From: Acanthaster planci
Taxonomy: Eukaryota; Echinodermata; Asteroidea; Valvatida; Acanthasteridae
NCBI RefSeq assembly: GCF_001949145.1
Contig: NW_019091676.1
Span: 114,978 to 178,977, forward strand
DNA length: 64,000 nt
Reading direction: 5' to 3'
The notes beneath the pieces were generated by a model, which ran no database searches, was not told the origin of the DNA, and saw only the letters and a list, made by a program, of their open reading frames with translations. The position numbers were made by a program, and so were the translations under genes. Positions 13,501 through 28,500 of the stretch are shown here, in pieces. Every line of letters starts with the position of its first letter. Within the stretch, counting starts at the first letter, position 1.

Positions 13501-16500
13501 CAGGTTACATCACTGGTAGACTTGCGTCAGCCTGCAACGGGTACATTATTGGCACTGTTTTTACTGAAAGCCTATTTTTCTGTATAAAGGGGTAGGCCTA
13601 GGTGCACATGAGAAGGCACGATTCATACCTAAATATGTACATTTTTCTCTACTTATCAACCTACAGTTTGCTTTCTTGTACACTAAACTTGTTGGAAGTG
13701 TGTGGTCTACGAACATTTGGATAAAAAGTCATAAAAAGCTGTGGGTACAGTGCAACCATCTTTGTGAAACGTTAACTTTTTTTACAGACTGCCACAGAAT
13801 CTGGAAGTTAAAGATTAATGTTGCAAGGAAAGTATTTATGGACAGTTGTGTGAATTACTCGTCCGGCGACTGTAACCACAAAATGCTTTAAAACGCAACC
13901 AGGAGTAGACAGCATACACGTATGGTGAAAGCCTCCTTACAAGATACTGGACCAGACCAGGAAACTCTTCCATTCTGGCTGGTGGTGATTCATTTGCAAT
14001 GACAAACAGGCTGGTGAGGTACATGTACATGTAATTCAACCTCAGGGAAAATCGGCAGTGCCAATGATCACATCACCAACTCTGATTATTGCATGTGGCA
14101 GTTCATCACAGAATGAAGTCTGGGACGTGCTTTTATTCCTCACTGTAACAGCCCTTAGCTGTCACTGCACACTGTTTGCCAAGATGGGTCTGGACATCCC
14201 TAGGGCAGTTACAACCTATAAGTCCCCTGCGTTTAACCATGGCTGATGGAATCCAGGTAGGGGAGAGACCCCAGAGTGCAGCGATTCTGACCCAGTGGCC
14301 CAGACACGATCTCTGCTCCTTGTTAACGGAAAGGATGCCACAGTTGCAGGAAATGTCCAGGGATGGTGGGGAAGTGGCAGCATGACAATGCCTGTCATGG
14401 GAAGTGGAAGGGGGGACAGAGTGGGGAGACTGGTTGCCCAAGGACAGGACTGTGTGCTGCTCATCCACCTAGGCCTCATCAAGAACTGAACCGTCATCGC
14501 CAGTGCTATACACCAACCATGCAGTGTACAGTGTCTTGGGGGCAGTGGTTAACAACGTGACAGCTTGTTTGCAGCTGACACCAGCAAAGCACTAGCAGAA
14601 CAGGAGTTCTGGAAGATAGGCTCCGCTAATGAAAACTGAATGAAGATTGCGCAGAGTACCACAGATTTCTAATTTGACACTTTGTCGACAGCTGGCACAC
14701 AGAGAGCTCCGATCTGTGGCAAGTTTAGAAATAGGACTGTTGGAGCAGGATAAGCATCCTCCTCAATTTGGATACAAACTGCCTTTAAAAATTAAAGAAG
14801 TTTTTCAAAATGTAACTTTTTTTCCAACTAACAAATCATGGTGTGGAAACACCGGTGGCAAAAACCAAAGACATTTTCAGTTGCAAAAAGGTGGCGTGAT
14901 TAGAATCCCGAGCAATTTTTGCAAGTCTTCCACTCGACGATTCTCAGGCAGGGGCACTGGAGAGTGAATGCTGGTCCATTTCCTGGGGGGGGGGGAGGAC
15001 AGGGTTAGAGGATCAACTCTGGAGTTCACGGTACGGTCAAGAGGCACCTGCGCTTGCGTCTGACATCTCTGACATTAAACGTTCCGGGGATGGGGGATAC
15101 ATACATGTACAGCTCTTTCATCTCATGTCTTACATGGAGGCACCAGGGACTCCAACTTTGAGAACCAATTCCGCTTTCATCCAGTTAAGATTCGGAATCA
15201 AATCCCAATTTCCGAGGCACAAGATATCGCATGACAGAGTCAAATCACTGGCTTTTTTCAACATGGTCAAGGGTGATGAAATCCATAGCTACGCAAATAT
15301 TCAAGATTTGATGAGTGGTTTGAAAGAAACACCAAGATCATTTCCGAACAAGTGGACAGAGTTCGTGATTAGGTACATTATTCATCGACTTTTCAGGAGA
15401 GAGTACAAAAAGCAGAACTTTCCTACATATCCAAGTTGTTTGAAATATTTCAGACACCACTTGGTCTCACCAAGCTCTGTGAAATTGACCATATATGTAC
15501 TGTACTACGCAGGTGTATGTGTACATGTACATCCATACACTGCGTGAAAGTGTACATGTGTTACAAGCACTAAAAAAAACACAACAAAATCATCTGCACA
15601 GCTTGTGCACCTGCACTGAAATGCAAATTGGTCAAATTCAAGTTATACTTGAGCAATCCATGCGACTACAGGACATGTCAACAGAAAATCTACTTGTCCG
15701 TGTTCTTTTACAGCGGCACTGGACAGACCCTCGGTAATTATCTGCCTGTGCTGAGTAACACCATACCAGTTTGAACTGGATCCACAGTGAAATCTGAAGC
15801 GACCTTTTTACTTTTTTTCATGTGGAACCACCAGGGAATTAGGTAATTGGAGAAACAAGGAGACTAACGTAAACTTCACCTCAGTCCCTAATGAAAGCCA
15901 GCTTGGATTGGCTGGGTGGCTGCCAGGGGGGAAATGAGGTCCTACAGATTGGGGATATCAGTTGATCATCATTTACAGCCACTTTTTTTCTTCCATTTGG
16001 TTGTTTGGATAACAAATTGTGCTTACCACCCCTGATTAATAGACATTAGATCTCCCCTGAACAGAGGTAAAGGATCAGTTCCCTTCTATGCAAACCACCA
16101 TAATGGAATGACCTATGACAGAACCTTCTCCCTGATTATCTGTTGGTCACTGGAGGCAATGGTCAAGGTCTTTGATATCTGACATGTCTTAACTACCGTA
16201 AATGGGCAGCAGATCTCCGAGAAACATCTGTCTGGCAGCTGTATCTGCGGACCCCTTGCTAGAAATTACAAATGGGATCACTGCCTGTACACCGATCCTT
16301 CCACAAAAATTAGGGTCTGGTCTCATTTTCAAGCAAATGAGTACAAAGCACTCAACTGAAAATTTCTGTATACATGTATGTCTACATGTACATGTACAGC
16401 AATGCATACAGATCAGAGATGCTGAACAACTCTTAAACACCCTCAGAAGTTGGCCAAAGTTTTCACGCAAGGTGTACGTTGTGCATGAACAGCACTGCTC

Positions 16501-19500
16501 TTCAATTATCAATTCATCTTGATCAAACAGATTTGTGGTTACGCTGAAATGGAGAATTAGTGTCAATGCTGGGTGGCAATGCTGAAGGTCAGCACTTAAA
16601 TTACAAGTACCCCTTTCCGAAAAGACCCAAACTCTACCCATCTTTACCCACTTGATGGTAAGCCTTCTTGAAGTTTTCACCCCTAGCCCTAGAAGCAGGT
16701 TCAGTTGGTCTGCATCAATTGTGTACCATTCTCCTTCCTCCCGATGCTCTCTCAACTCATATACTCAATCATGGTTACTCACGAGTCTCAAAAGGCCTGA
16801 AATGCATTGCAGCTGCAGTTCCAGTAGTTGCTCAGTCTGGAAATCTTGTCACAGGGGCCCAACGGGACCCTTCACATAAGGTTACTGTGTAAGGTCAAAC
16901 TCTGGTCAACCATAAGTGTATCAGTGACCACAACACCATCGTTCACTTCATTGATTTGGGTTAGTTTTGTAGAGATTAGGTATGTACTTGAAGCAAAGCG
17001 ATGGAATGCAATATTGCTAATACTGTACATACACTGTATTTCCAGAAATAAGTCTGTTTGCCTGATGAAGCAGCATGTGTTCACAATACACAGAATGTTT
17101 CACAGCAATTCTGACTGACCTACAGTGAACTCTTTTACAAACACACTACGCATGCGAGTTGCCGTCAAACTGCACGATAAGAAATTTGGTTGTGGAAAGG
17201 GCTGAAAACCACGGCAGCGACACACATGGTGCGTATTTTTTTCCTCCCTACAATTGCTTCTTTCCACCCTGGGGGGAAAGAGGAGGGCACCTCTGGATTA
17301 CGGGAACTTTGTGTGATGTTTTGGCAACACCTTGGTCTGGCTCATATTTCTTGCTCGGCGGAAAGCCACCGAGTGAGTGCGATCAGATGATAAGCTGTTT
17401 CTAATCAAAAGACTGGAAATCGGATGACATTTAAAATATAGTCCAATGATGGCGGTTGGGGGGAGGGAAATGGAATGCTCTCTTACCTGAGAGTTCCATA
17501 ATCGACCTCATCCCTTGCTAGAGCAGGAGGACCAGGCGAAGGATCAGGCTGTTCTCGGCCTTGTGTCAGTCGTGCCGAGCCACGTGGCGAACTGCGTGGC
17601 GTAGACTGCTGACTGGAGATACTCTCCGAGTCTGAGGTGCTGGACGTTGTCTGGCTGAGGCCGAGATGCTCTTGCCGTTGGCGATAGCGATGTTTCCTCT
17701 GTCATGAACCAAAAATCATGAATGACATGAATGACGGCCATGAATTTCCTCCCCCACATTAAGTGTGGGCCAGGTCTACTAGAACATACCTGCCCAAACA
17801 GTCACTACATATGCAAATTTCCCATGTGCCTATTTATTATTTGCTGAAAAGATTCAATCTTCCATGGTGCAACCTGACCTCCCACAATGCAACAGGGTTT
17901 TGCCGCCATGACCATCCTTCTTTTCTCAGTGCAGTAACGTAACAGACGTGTCCCTCTAGGCATCTTCGATTTATCGAGTTTCCGTTTTCGCTACACGGTT
18001 CTGTTTGATTCGATCATCCATCCTTCCTTCTTGAATAAAGTATTTTCTTATTTTTCACACCTCGTGTGGTGAGAGAGTTTTCTGCTGTATATTTTGTGTT
18101 CTTTTCTACTCATCATTTTTTTCTTGTATGTGCACCCTGAGGGTGAGAGTTGGTGATGAAGAGAAATCTGATAAGTCATCTTGCAGGGGGTTATTTTCAG
18201 ATGTCCTAAGGAAGGCAGGTGACCACAAAAAGTTTCAGATGTCCTTCTCCCCAAGGGGTACATCTAGAGCCCAAAACTGGCAGAGCTTGGCAGAAAAATC
18301 ACCCAGCTTTTCTGAGAATGACCTCAAAGCCATATGTGGTGAGACTTTACAATTATAGGGTTGGTTCAATATCCCAGTGGATACTACCAATGGAAAAACA
18401 ATCAAAAGGATGGAACCAAAGTGGATCAAAATAAAAAAGAGAGCCGATTGTTGTACATGTATGCTCACAGCGCATTTCTTCAAAGAAAGTGAATTGTGTC
18501 AAAGTTGGCATGTCGTCCATCAGGCTGTTTGTTACATGTGGCTATAATGGTTAGTGTGAGGAATTATTTTAAATTCTAGGTACAGGCTTGGATGAAAGGA
18601 CACCCTTTGGACTAGTTCCTCGTCCCCTTCCTTGTTTTGACACCCTGTCCCTAAAGATCATCACAACTGCTGTTTTACATCAGCTTTTGTCAGAAAACCT
18701 GGAGGCCACTCCAAAATTCACAACACTAAAATGATCCCATAGAGAGGCCACACTGTGCATCTACAGCAGCTGCTAGCAGTTCAAGAGCGTTCATATACAT
18801 GCACATTACGGTAACCAGTTGAACTGACTCACAGCAGTCAAGGAGAGGGGGGGGCTCTGTGTACAGCTTGTAGCTGAGGGCTTTACCAGCCTAGGTTAGG
18901 TTGCACACTTGGGGAATACACTTAACAGCCAGATCTTATCTAACTTGCTGATTTCTGGCCAATTCCTGCAATATCAATCTCAACAAGTTGCAAGTCACTG
19001 GAAAGGCACCTTTTGGTTAATCTAAACAGTGGAGATGAGGAGGTTTATTTCCTTCTTTTTCTTTAAAGGGAGAACACTGAACAGCTGAAAGTCTCATCTG
19101 TCAAGTGAGGTACTGAACAATTTAAAACATTTGATTCTATATTACACCCTTTCAACAAATTTTATTACTCTTGATTTCAATTTCAAAGTGCTTAAGAAAT
19201 GACATACTAGAGCAAAGGTACGCATGTGGTAAAATGCCCACGGCTTTTACTGAATATGAACAATTGTACATGTGCATGAAGCTGTTACCACAAGCCATTA
19301 TTTGAAATGGACTGGAAGCATAGCTGATGGATATAGTGAGTGAATCTGCCCCCTAATTCAGTTTGTAAATTTTTGTCTATATATCTGAAACAGAAATTTG
19401 GTCACAGGCAGATTTTGCTGAGCAAAATTACACCTATGACTATAGGAAAAAAAAGCCTCAAGCCTGAAAAGAACAGCCGGCCAGCTAGGACAGGAAGGTG

Positions 19501-22500
19501 GCTTATCTCTTCAAATACATGTACGTTTACCATAGAAACACTCCTCTGATCTTAGAAAAATCTCTCCAAGGAAAATTCCCAACTCACAGGATAACAAACC
19601 CTGCAGGAAAACACCACAAAACCCACCCAGTTCACCTGCACCAGGGAAGGTTGAGGTCAAAGGTGATATTGCGATGGTGGGGAATCGATTACATGGCAGG
19701 CACACCTACTGGTACCAGTTGGCACTATTCCTTGGAAAAACAAAACATGTGCGATCCAATGGGTGTGGAAACACACAGGTGAAATCTCGCTTATCAGCGA
19801 AAGGACAACTTCCCTTCCTTCAGGAGTTTTTCCCAGGTGAATCTGCCTTTTAACGAATATTCTAAGAAACACCTTAAACTAGGTTAATCCCCGCCAAAAG
19901 TAACTGCTGCGAATGTTGTTTCAATCATGTTTGGACGTACCTGTGGAAATATTGGCTTCAAATTCAAGGTACCTGTAAGTGTATGGTTTATATATCAGCC
20001 ACACACATGTACATGTATGCACAACAAAAATGTTTGGGCATCTAAATCTTTTAAACAGCACACCCCTAATTTTTAATCCAAAACCAACGGAATGAAAACA
20101 GAAGACAGTGTTTGGATTTCATGCATAAAAGTGCTGCATCTAAACTTTGAACAAGTAAGTCTGACATCAGAATACTGGAGGAGGACTTGAGGGTCTAACT
20201 TACAGGTACATGTACATGTCCGGTACTATTTTCACATATAGACTTCTGGAGGTTACCTTGACATGTTTGATACAACAAAACCATATCAAATGCAGGCTTC
20301 ATGGACAAGCTTTTTCCATCTAGGATTTTATTCATTTGTCAGTGCTAAAGGTAGTACTTATTACAAGTACACAGGTAAGATGCTTCCCATAAAATATGTC
20401 CAACTCAAAACTGTGTTTGTTTCACACAGATTTGGATCACAATCAGTGATCTGTCGTTGGTTTAATACAGACATCAAAACTCGCCTAATGGATGGCATGA
20501 ACCAGCGTAAGGATCACTGATCAAGACCCAGATCCGTATGAAACAAACAGGCCCTCATACATGTATGCGTATACCTTTGGAGACAAAAGAAAATTGGTTG
20601 CCAAGGACATGGTACGTGTAATCTGATTGCTGTGCATGGAAAACAATTCAGGAAGGAAATGTCTTGGCACTTACATGCAGGTCAATTCAATGTGATATGT
20701 GGTATTGAGTCTTAAATTGACCAATCAAGAGGCAGAATCTCTAAGGGGGAGACGTTACAAATGGCATGCCATGTACTCCACTGCTCCCGTGCATTCCTGA
20801 GTGCCATTCTATTTTCCAAGTAACCTACAGCCATGCCCCAGGGCTGTCTCTCTTCAGTGTCTGGATTTGCTGTCCTGGTCCAACTGGCCAAACCTCACGG
20901 GAATGGAGCAGGCATCTTTCTGTTTTAATCTGAAGGAGTGGATATTTTTAAAGGATCTCTTGTGGAGACACAAAAAAACATGATTTCACTGTCAATTTGG
21001 TAACAGGTTTTGACAGCTTAGTCATAGTGCTGGAGGTGATATTGTATGCTATGGAACACCTTTATCTAATCTAAAAGCAAGACAGGTGTCCTTTTTTTGA
21101 GGTTTGGGGTCAGGGTGAATAGACGGTAAAGAGGGAGCAATGACAAAGATGCAATCGTTGATGGATCAATCATTGCCAAGGTGGTGTTCAAAAGCTCCAA
21201 AAACTGTTTGTAAGGCGGTAAATGGCCATACATGTATTTCTGGAACATGTGCACATACATGTACATGTACATGTGCGGTACACGTACAGTACATGTATCA
21301 GGGTACATGTTTGTGGAGGAAAACTGCAGTGATTTTGTGGGAAAAAGGGAAGTGTTCTGGGCTCCTAACTACATGTAAATGGGTTATTATTATCAAACAC
21401 TGAATGCTAACCCCTATCAGGTCTCATCTGGGCTGAAGACTGACAGTTGTCTCACACACTTGAAATGAGGCTCCTGCTGAATGCCACAAAAGGAAACAAA
21501 AGTGCAGCAGTTTTTGGTCGCATGCTATACAGTGCGCTATTAATCACTGTTTCATTTGTTAACAGGGGTTAGGGTTCAAATGAAACTGAACAAAGATGGG
21601 CATGTACCTTTCTCGCGATGACCAATTGGACGATGCTTCCGGACTTGCTCAGGACGTCCACGACGTCCTGATGAGTCACGGCCAGCAGGCTGTGACCATT
21701 GACCATCAGTATCTCATCACCTTTCTGCAGACGTCCATCCCTGTTGGCCAAAGATAACGCTCTGGGGTCAAGACTCTTTCTTTTAAATTTAAAGAAAATG
21801 TCTAAATAGATACAGTCACTCAAGTTCCGGTCATTTTTGTCAGTGTGGGAAACAATGATGATATCGGCACAGTCGAAGTGGGTTTAACTTTCAAGCAAAT
21901 TTGAAATGTGGGTACATGACCAGTTCATCCTTTCGCACAGCGTACAGAGTTGAAATCAAAGCAGAAACAGCATAAATGCACACATCAAATGCAGATGATA
22001 GCCTGTAATAGTGGGCTAACGAGGCTGAAATGTGCACAGAAACTGAAAAAAAGATGGCATAACATGTTTAGACTGTATGTACGTGCATAAGGCCAACACA
22101 AAAAATCAACATGAAATATGTAACTATAAAAGAATGTAACATTATAATTGCAAGTACAAGAACACAATTACCTTCCATGTTACTCACGTATGTTGTGAGT
22201 GTGTGGCCCTCAAAATAATAAAAGAACATACAGGTGGGTAATTCCAGAAATTAGGGGTCCATTTTTTTTGTGTCCCTGTCACATCTAACGTATGATTATG
22301 TACCGTAAGCTCAGAACACATTTTCTAATTTCCAAGATTGATGAATTAAAGCAAATTACCGGCCAAACAAATAGTAATAGTTTGAAATCAATCCTGGTGA
22401 TATTTCCTTGTCACATAACAAATGTCAGATGCAGCAGGAACACAAAAATGACACACTTTGGGACCCCTAATTTCTGGAATTATCCAGGTACATGTACAGC

Positions 22501-25500
22501 AAGAACCGGTGCTAGTAATAACAAAGATGAAAAGCTATAAGCTGTGGAGTTCATTTATAAACAAGCACACAACACCCCCCGGGGGAAATTAAAAATCAGT
22601 GTCTTCATGCACAATCAATAAAGACAAAAATCACCCACAGGAAAAGGAAGACTGTGTGCATGTGTGTTTATTAAGACATGACAATTAACACTTGTAATTT
22701 CTGCGAAGTACAGAGGCAAACAGGATGTCGGGGAAAATGAAAATACACGCAGTCTTCATTTTCCAACACCAGCATGAATACTTTGTTTCATTTTGAACCA
22801 CAAACCTGAATTGAATGGATAGTAGCCAGAGTTTGGGTTTAGGACTGCAACGGGTACCCTGATACCGGATATCGAACCACAAGTGGCAGTAACCTTTTCT
22901 CTTTTTATGTGGTTTTGGTACTTGAATCTTTTTGTTTTGTTTAGTCACTTGAAAGCTTCATTAAAGATTTGAAGCAACCATTCTGTGAACAAGGCACACC
23001 AATCAGACCACATACATGTACATGTCATTTTTTCTCTTGTGAGACTTTGGTTTGGGCAAGCCTTACAATTGAAATTCAACAATAAGAACGTTCAAAAGGA
23101 CAAAGTCATTTGAAAATAATCACCCGATGTCAAGCCAGTTTGACCATATTCAGTACATGCGAGTCGGTGTATGGCCACACTGACTGATAGGGTCTGGCCT
23201 CGTGAGATTCTCACCTGTCGGCAGGGCTACCTGCGTCGATGCCGGCCACAAAGATGCCAATGTCCCCTTTCCTGGACCCCTTCCCACCAGCAATCTGGAT
23301 GCCCAGGATGCCTTTGCTCTTGACCAGGTGGATTTTCACAACTTCTCGTTTCTGGGAGGAATAAAAGGAAGAAAACGAGGAATTTCAGAAATGAGAGGCA
23401 CAAGTTTGCGTGAGGATATGCCACTAGGTAAAGATGCTCTGTATCAACTTTACTAACCAGTAAACTGTGTACATTTACAATGTAGGTAAATGTACTTTCC
23501 TGTACGTACATGTACACAACTACACGTACATGCCCCTGTGTATTGTCTCATTCCAACTTTGCTTTTTAAGTATCTGTCATGGTATTTGTGTGCAACCACA
23601 CATTTATCAATAGTTATTCTGTGATATACTTCTCACTTTTACACAAGGAAGCAATTTCAATTTCTTCAAGTTGAACTGTATTTTGAATGTAACCATTGAC
23701 TTGCTTGGTGTTTTGGTTAGTAACTTAACCATATACTCCAATATCCTCCAAACCGTAGCCTTACTCGCTGTATTTCAGCTGTCCGGAGGGAAACAAGCCC
23801 CCAGTATTAATAATAGCAGTGAATTAAAGGACCGAATTTCTCAATCCAGCTAAAATCTCCTGGTATGTCCCAGTGGAAAGACTTGGCTGGGGTAAAATCG
23901 TCTGACGATTTCACACTTCAGATAAAAATCGTCTGATGGTGCCCCCTTCATTTTCACTGTTTACCTGTAAGTGCCAACTCCCCGATGGCCCGCCCCATTT
24001 GAGTCTTGGGGAAACCGTTAATTTGCCAAAGTGTCCAAATCTGTCAAAGCCTTTCTGCAATATTTGCTTCTGGAATGCAGCAGAAAAGGTCAGCATGTGT
24101 CAGAAAGCACAGGTGCCCTTTGCACATTTACATGGTGTAGNTAAAATTAATGGTTAAACTTATGTCAAACGCAACGTCCGCTACACATGGGTTGACAAGC
24201 ACTCTCTGCTGCCATCCACGTGCACATAAATAGCTTCTTGTGGCGCCAGCATTCGAAACAATGTCATCAGACTCTTTCAACAAATGTGTTTCACTGGAAT
24301 TACACCCTTTAGAGTGCATGTTGGGGCATTTTTGAAATATGTATAGACACTAATGCAGATTTTCGTAGTCATGAGCATTTGAAAGTGAAATTTCTTTTAT
24401 TTCTTAAGTTTCAGCTCCAAAATAATAACTATTTCAAATTAATTAACCAATGCTAGCAATTTTTCATTTTTTGACATTTTTTTTATGTGGTTACAAATTT
24501 CTTTTTATGTAGTTCCAAGGGTTCCCAAACTCTGTTTTTTATCTGTGTGTCACTAACACAGTGTCTGAGGCTGAAGCTTACACCAAATGTGAGGCTACAT
24601 GTAATGCTATTATTGAAACATCACATCAAAGAATCAGATGCATTTTGGTTGCAGTCTCAAGTTATTACCCCAGGTTCAGCTTTTCTGCTGGGGAACTTGC
24701 CAGGTAATAATCCTATTACTCATTCCATTCAGTGGGTAAACATGCAGAGGTGATATGCACTTACATTCCGCTTGACTTCTGGTAACATTTTGGATAGCAC
24801 TGAGTCACTCCTGGCCACGGATACTGGGGGTGCCGTCTCCGAAACCTTGACAGTCTTTGGCGGGGGCGTCTGATCGTCCATCCTAACTGTGTAGGGTTCC
24901 TGCCCGGTAGGCTGTCTTGGCGCCGGCCTCTTTGTACTTGCACCCCTCTCGCTGCTGTCTGTGCGCCCCTTGAATTTCCCCCCACCATTAACAGATGCCG
25001 AAAGCCGATTTCCGGCTGCGGGTCGGGGATGACCTCGGCTGAAATTCATGTCGTCTTCAGGTGCCAGCGAGCTGAGATGGTGAGCACTGAGAGACTGGCC
25101 ACTGCCGTTCTTGGCATCGGCCTCAAGGGAAATGGCAGTCAGGTGTTGCGTCTCGAGAGGCTGATCGCTGCCGCCGCCGATTTGTCTCACTGTTTCGGAA
25201 CAGCCTGCATGTAGTGCAGCGTACTCGTTTGCCCCCTCGACCTCCTTCTGAGGGACAGCACTCAGATGTTGTCTGCTGGATGACGGGAGCAATGCCTCTC
25301 TGTGAGCCAGCACAGGGCTGGTCTGGTCCGGGCAGGAAGCTGGAGGGGGCCTTGGTGCTTTCCTCTTGGTCTTCCGTAATATGGCCACACACAGCTTACC
25401 TGACCTCAGGGCACTATCTAGGAGGAATCTGGGGAGGAAGGCAAACATTTGTGGTTACTTTTTAGAATCGCCCCATCTCGGTACCTCAGGGGACAGCTGC

Positions 25501-28500
25501 AGAAAGCAGACAGTCCTTCCCCAAAACTAGGGATCAGACATTAGAAAAACAAATGTCTGAATGTAGAAGTACTTCAGTAACTTTCTTACCGGCACTTGAC
25601 ACTCTAGAACGCCTGGCAAACCACCTGGATGTACATGTACGCTACAAATTAGCATAAGCAAATGTGCAATTTACATTTACGTACGGTGTTTCCGAAAACA
25701 GACTATTAAAGTCTTTAACTCTTTCCAAAAGAAATATCTTTTTGAGGGTAGTAAATTATAAAAGGCATACGCAGTGTATATCACATCAATCCTGAAAAGC
25801 TTGAATGATTTCACATAATCCCAGTGATGTCATTATGACATGGTTATGTTCACGTACTGGCACGTGCAGAACAAACATGGGTATGTTGATGCCAGTCAGG
25901 GAAAGGGGGGTCACGATTGAGTCCCCATTTCATGTTATTAGGATGTTTCCCCGTTTGGACCTGACTGGCAAGGGAACTTCAACATTTTCCAATGACTCTT
26001 AATTTCCTTCCATCCTTCAGCCGACATTAAGCGTGACGTAAATGGCAGTCTTCCCTGTTCTCGGGTCACCTTCTTGATGGGCAGGCCACACTCTGGAGGG
26101 CCAATACATACATGCACGTACATGTATACTAAATAACTGACAGGAAAGCACTGTGTGATTTCTGAGGTACATGTACAACTCAATCACGTCAAGTGGGTCG
26201 CATCGGGCCATTGATGGCGAGGCTGTCCTCTGCCAGTCAAAATCACTGAACAACTGCATTTACATCCAAGTACATACATTTAATACTATGGCTGAGTGAA
26301 AAACAACCAGAAGGGTGTTCTACTTTAATGGGGAAGGCACTAGCATTTGCCAATCATTCCTCCCCCCCCCTACAAAAACATGGCAAGATTTGCCTTTAAA
26401 AGTGGAAAGCAACCTTGAGTTGTTTCCCTATATGTAAATGTATGCTTAGAAGAAAACACCTTGTATGTACAGTGCATACTCAATCTTCAAAGGGCTCAGA
26501 CTGCTAAACTCTTTAGAAGCACTAAGCACAAAAATGAGATACATACACTTGTACGCGTTCCTGTACACCCAGGGGTTCATATGCAAGACCACATTTTCAT
26601 CTGATGTCAGCCAGACAAGTAGGGACAAGTCTGAATTTGCTGGCTGGAACGCCCTAACTGCTTGATGAAGAATATTTCGCATGAAAACAAGCCAAACGGA
26701 TTGGTTTTCAGTTAGGCCCTAAAGCACACAATTTTTGACCAAATACCTGTCTATTGCAAACATTGGCCTGATCTTGGCACAGTGCACAGTCGTCACAGTA
26801 CCTACGGGAACATGACATCGTACCGTCAGATCTTATACATGTACATGTACTTGTACACTGAGTTCTTTTCCACATGTCACTGGTTATAACTAAAATAAAA
26901 AGTGACGTCATTTCATAGGACTGAAGCCTGAGAAAAAAAGCAGTCTGCAAATTTGGTTCTGACATGTTTGATTATGACTTGGCATTATGAGTCAATCTGA
27001 TAAAAAGTGCCATTTATGCCAAAGGTTCTTGGATCTGGCTGAGCCCATTTGCAATGTCTTCATTTCCTGCACTCTGGCATTGCAGCTACTGGTACATGTA
27101 CTTTGTATGTGTCCAAACACTCATCCCAAAACTCGTTCAGAGTAACCACGCCAACACAAATCCTTCTGTCAACAACTCCTAAAGCATTATACCTTCTAGA
27201 GCCTCAGAAACAAGCTCTGATTAAAACACTGCTGAGATACTTCGGCAGACGATACCTACATGTACTGTACATGTACATCAGATCCTGTCCACTGTGGACA
27301 ACTTCAGTGCTTGTCAACGTTCACGTTATTTGTTCCCACAAGGGAAATCAACCACAGTCCTGATCCAACAAGTATGGGCGACACAACTCAAATTACACGG
27401 CATGAAATCATCCAATACAAGAATCACATCAATGGAATCAAAGGTCAAGCAAACACTTCAGTTTCTAAGTTCAACAGTTTTAAAGTAAAAGAAAAAAACT
27501 CTAGATTAAAATTCAACTTGGGCATAGTTCAGGCACAAATTCAAGTGGGGAGATAATGCTCCAACAGTCACTGGGCTCTAGTTTTTGTCAGCTGAGTGAC
27601 ATCTTCAGTGCCTTTTCAGTGTGTCATTGTGTCTAATGGCTCATGTCTACAGTGGATTATGCAGCTGGTGAGTATAAAACCTAAAGAGGGATCTCAATCG
27701 GTGTTGGTGAACACGAATAGCCCAATTCCACAGACCATGAGCGTCGATCTGCCCCCCAAAAGCTTGTTTCGAACAGCTGAACCTCTGCCACTGTACTAGT
27801 AGATCACAGCCATCTTACTGATGTCAACAAAACTGGTCTTTGTTCGGAACAAACCCCTTTGAAAAACAGTGGCTGGCTCTGCATGGGTGTAAGTACGTAC
27901 ATGAAACTCCTCTGCTGGTGATGAAAATGGGAGTCTGGGCCATCCCTCGAATGCCACTGGGGCCATGGATCCTCACGGCGCCAGCTTGAAACCAAACTGG
28001 TTCACACACATGCACATGTATCTCCATATGAAATAAGCCACATGTGCAGGTACGTACATGGACATGGTATTGTAGAAACATGTATGGTAGTTCTTTTTTT
28101 GCACTGCCCTCAAGTCCACGGTTGATGAATGTTTTCAACATACAGTACTACCATATGGTAGCTGCTTGTAATATTCAATACATGTATGCAGCCTGGATTT
28201 GGACCAAGTGCAGGTGCAACTGTATCGGTACATTGTCTACATAAATTTAATAAATTGAGGGACTTTGGGCAGTTTCCGACCGGGGCATACCGGTTTGTAC
28301 AAACAACTCTCACTGAAAAATGGAAGGATTGAACGATCAGAAAGTCATGATACTTATCACCAACTTACAGTAATTGTTGTCTAACTCCATGTATTCCAGA
28401 TAGCCAACAGGCCTACTGTGTTGGCATATCCCTCACAAGTACATTCAAACAGAAGTTGGTGCGTGCACTGTGTGTGTGTAGTAACTGTCAGTTTCAATGA

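Larger units (their letters stand above)
1581..17486. other. 15.9-kb intron of the PDZD2-like gene
   Basis: No convincing coding exon was found on either strand. The stretch contains small tandem repeats at 2252-2402, 4415-4492 and 7677-7742, a Tc1/mariner-like relic at 10403-10830, a GC-richer block at 14160-14500, and scattered ACATGT arrays (for example 16375-16400). Open frames of 140-211 codons occur at 1556-2191 (+), 15125-15547 (+) and 16189-16755 (-), but none shows a domain or splice framework. Confidence 0.5.
17699..21607. other. intron of the PDZD2-like gene
   Basis: No exon is seen. The intron holds a fold-back at 20411-20550 and scattered ACATGTACATGT stretches, with the densest array at 21255-21274. 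Confidence 0.5.

Noticed and set aside
15125-15547. 140-codon plus-strand open frame
   Set aside because: No domain, no paralogue in the window, ends in an ACATGT-rich stretch; probably chance.
16189-16755. 188-codon minus-strand open frame
   Set aside because: Part of it is a translation of an ACATGT array (the Cys/Thr-rich CTCTCRHTC stretch); no splice sites or domain.
23895-23945. Small palindrome AAATCGTC-T-GACGATTT with a nearby partial repeat
   Set aside because: It is too short to distinguish from chance and has no gene context.
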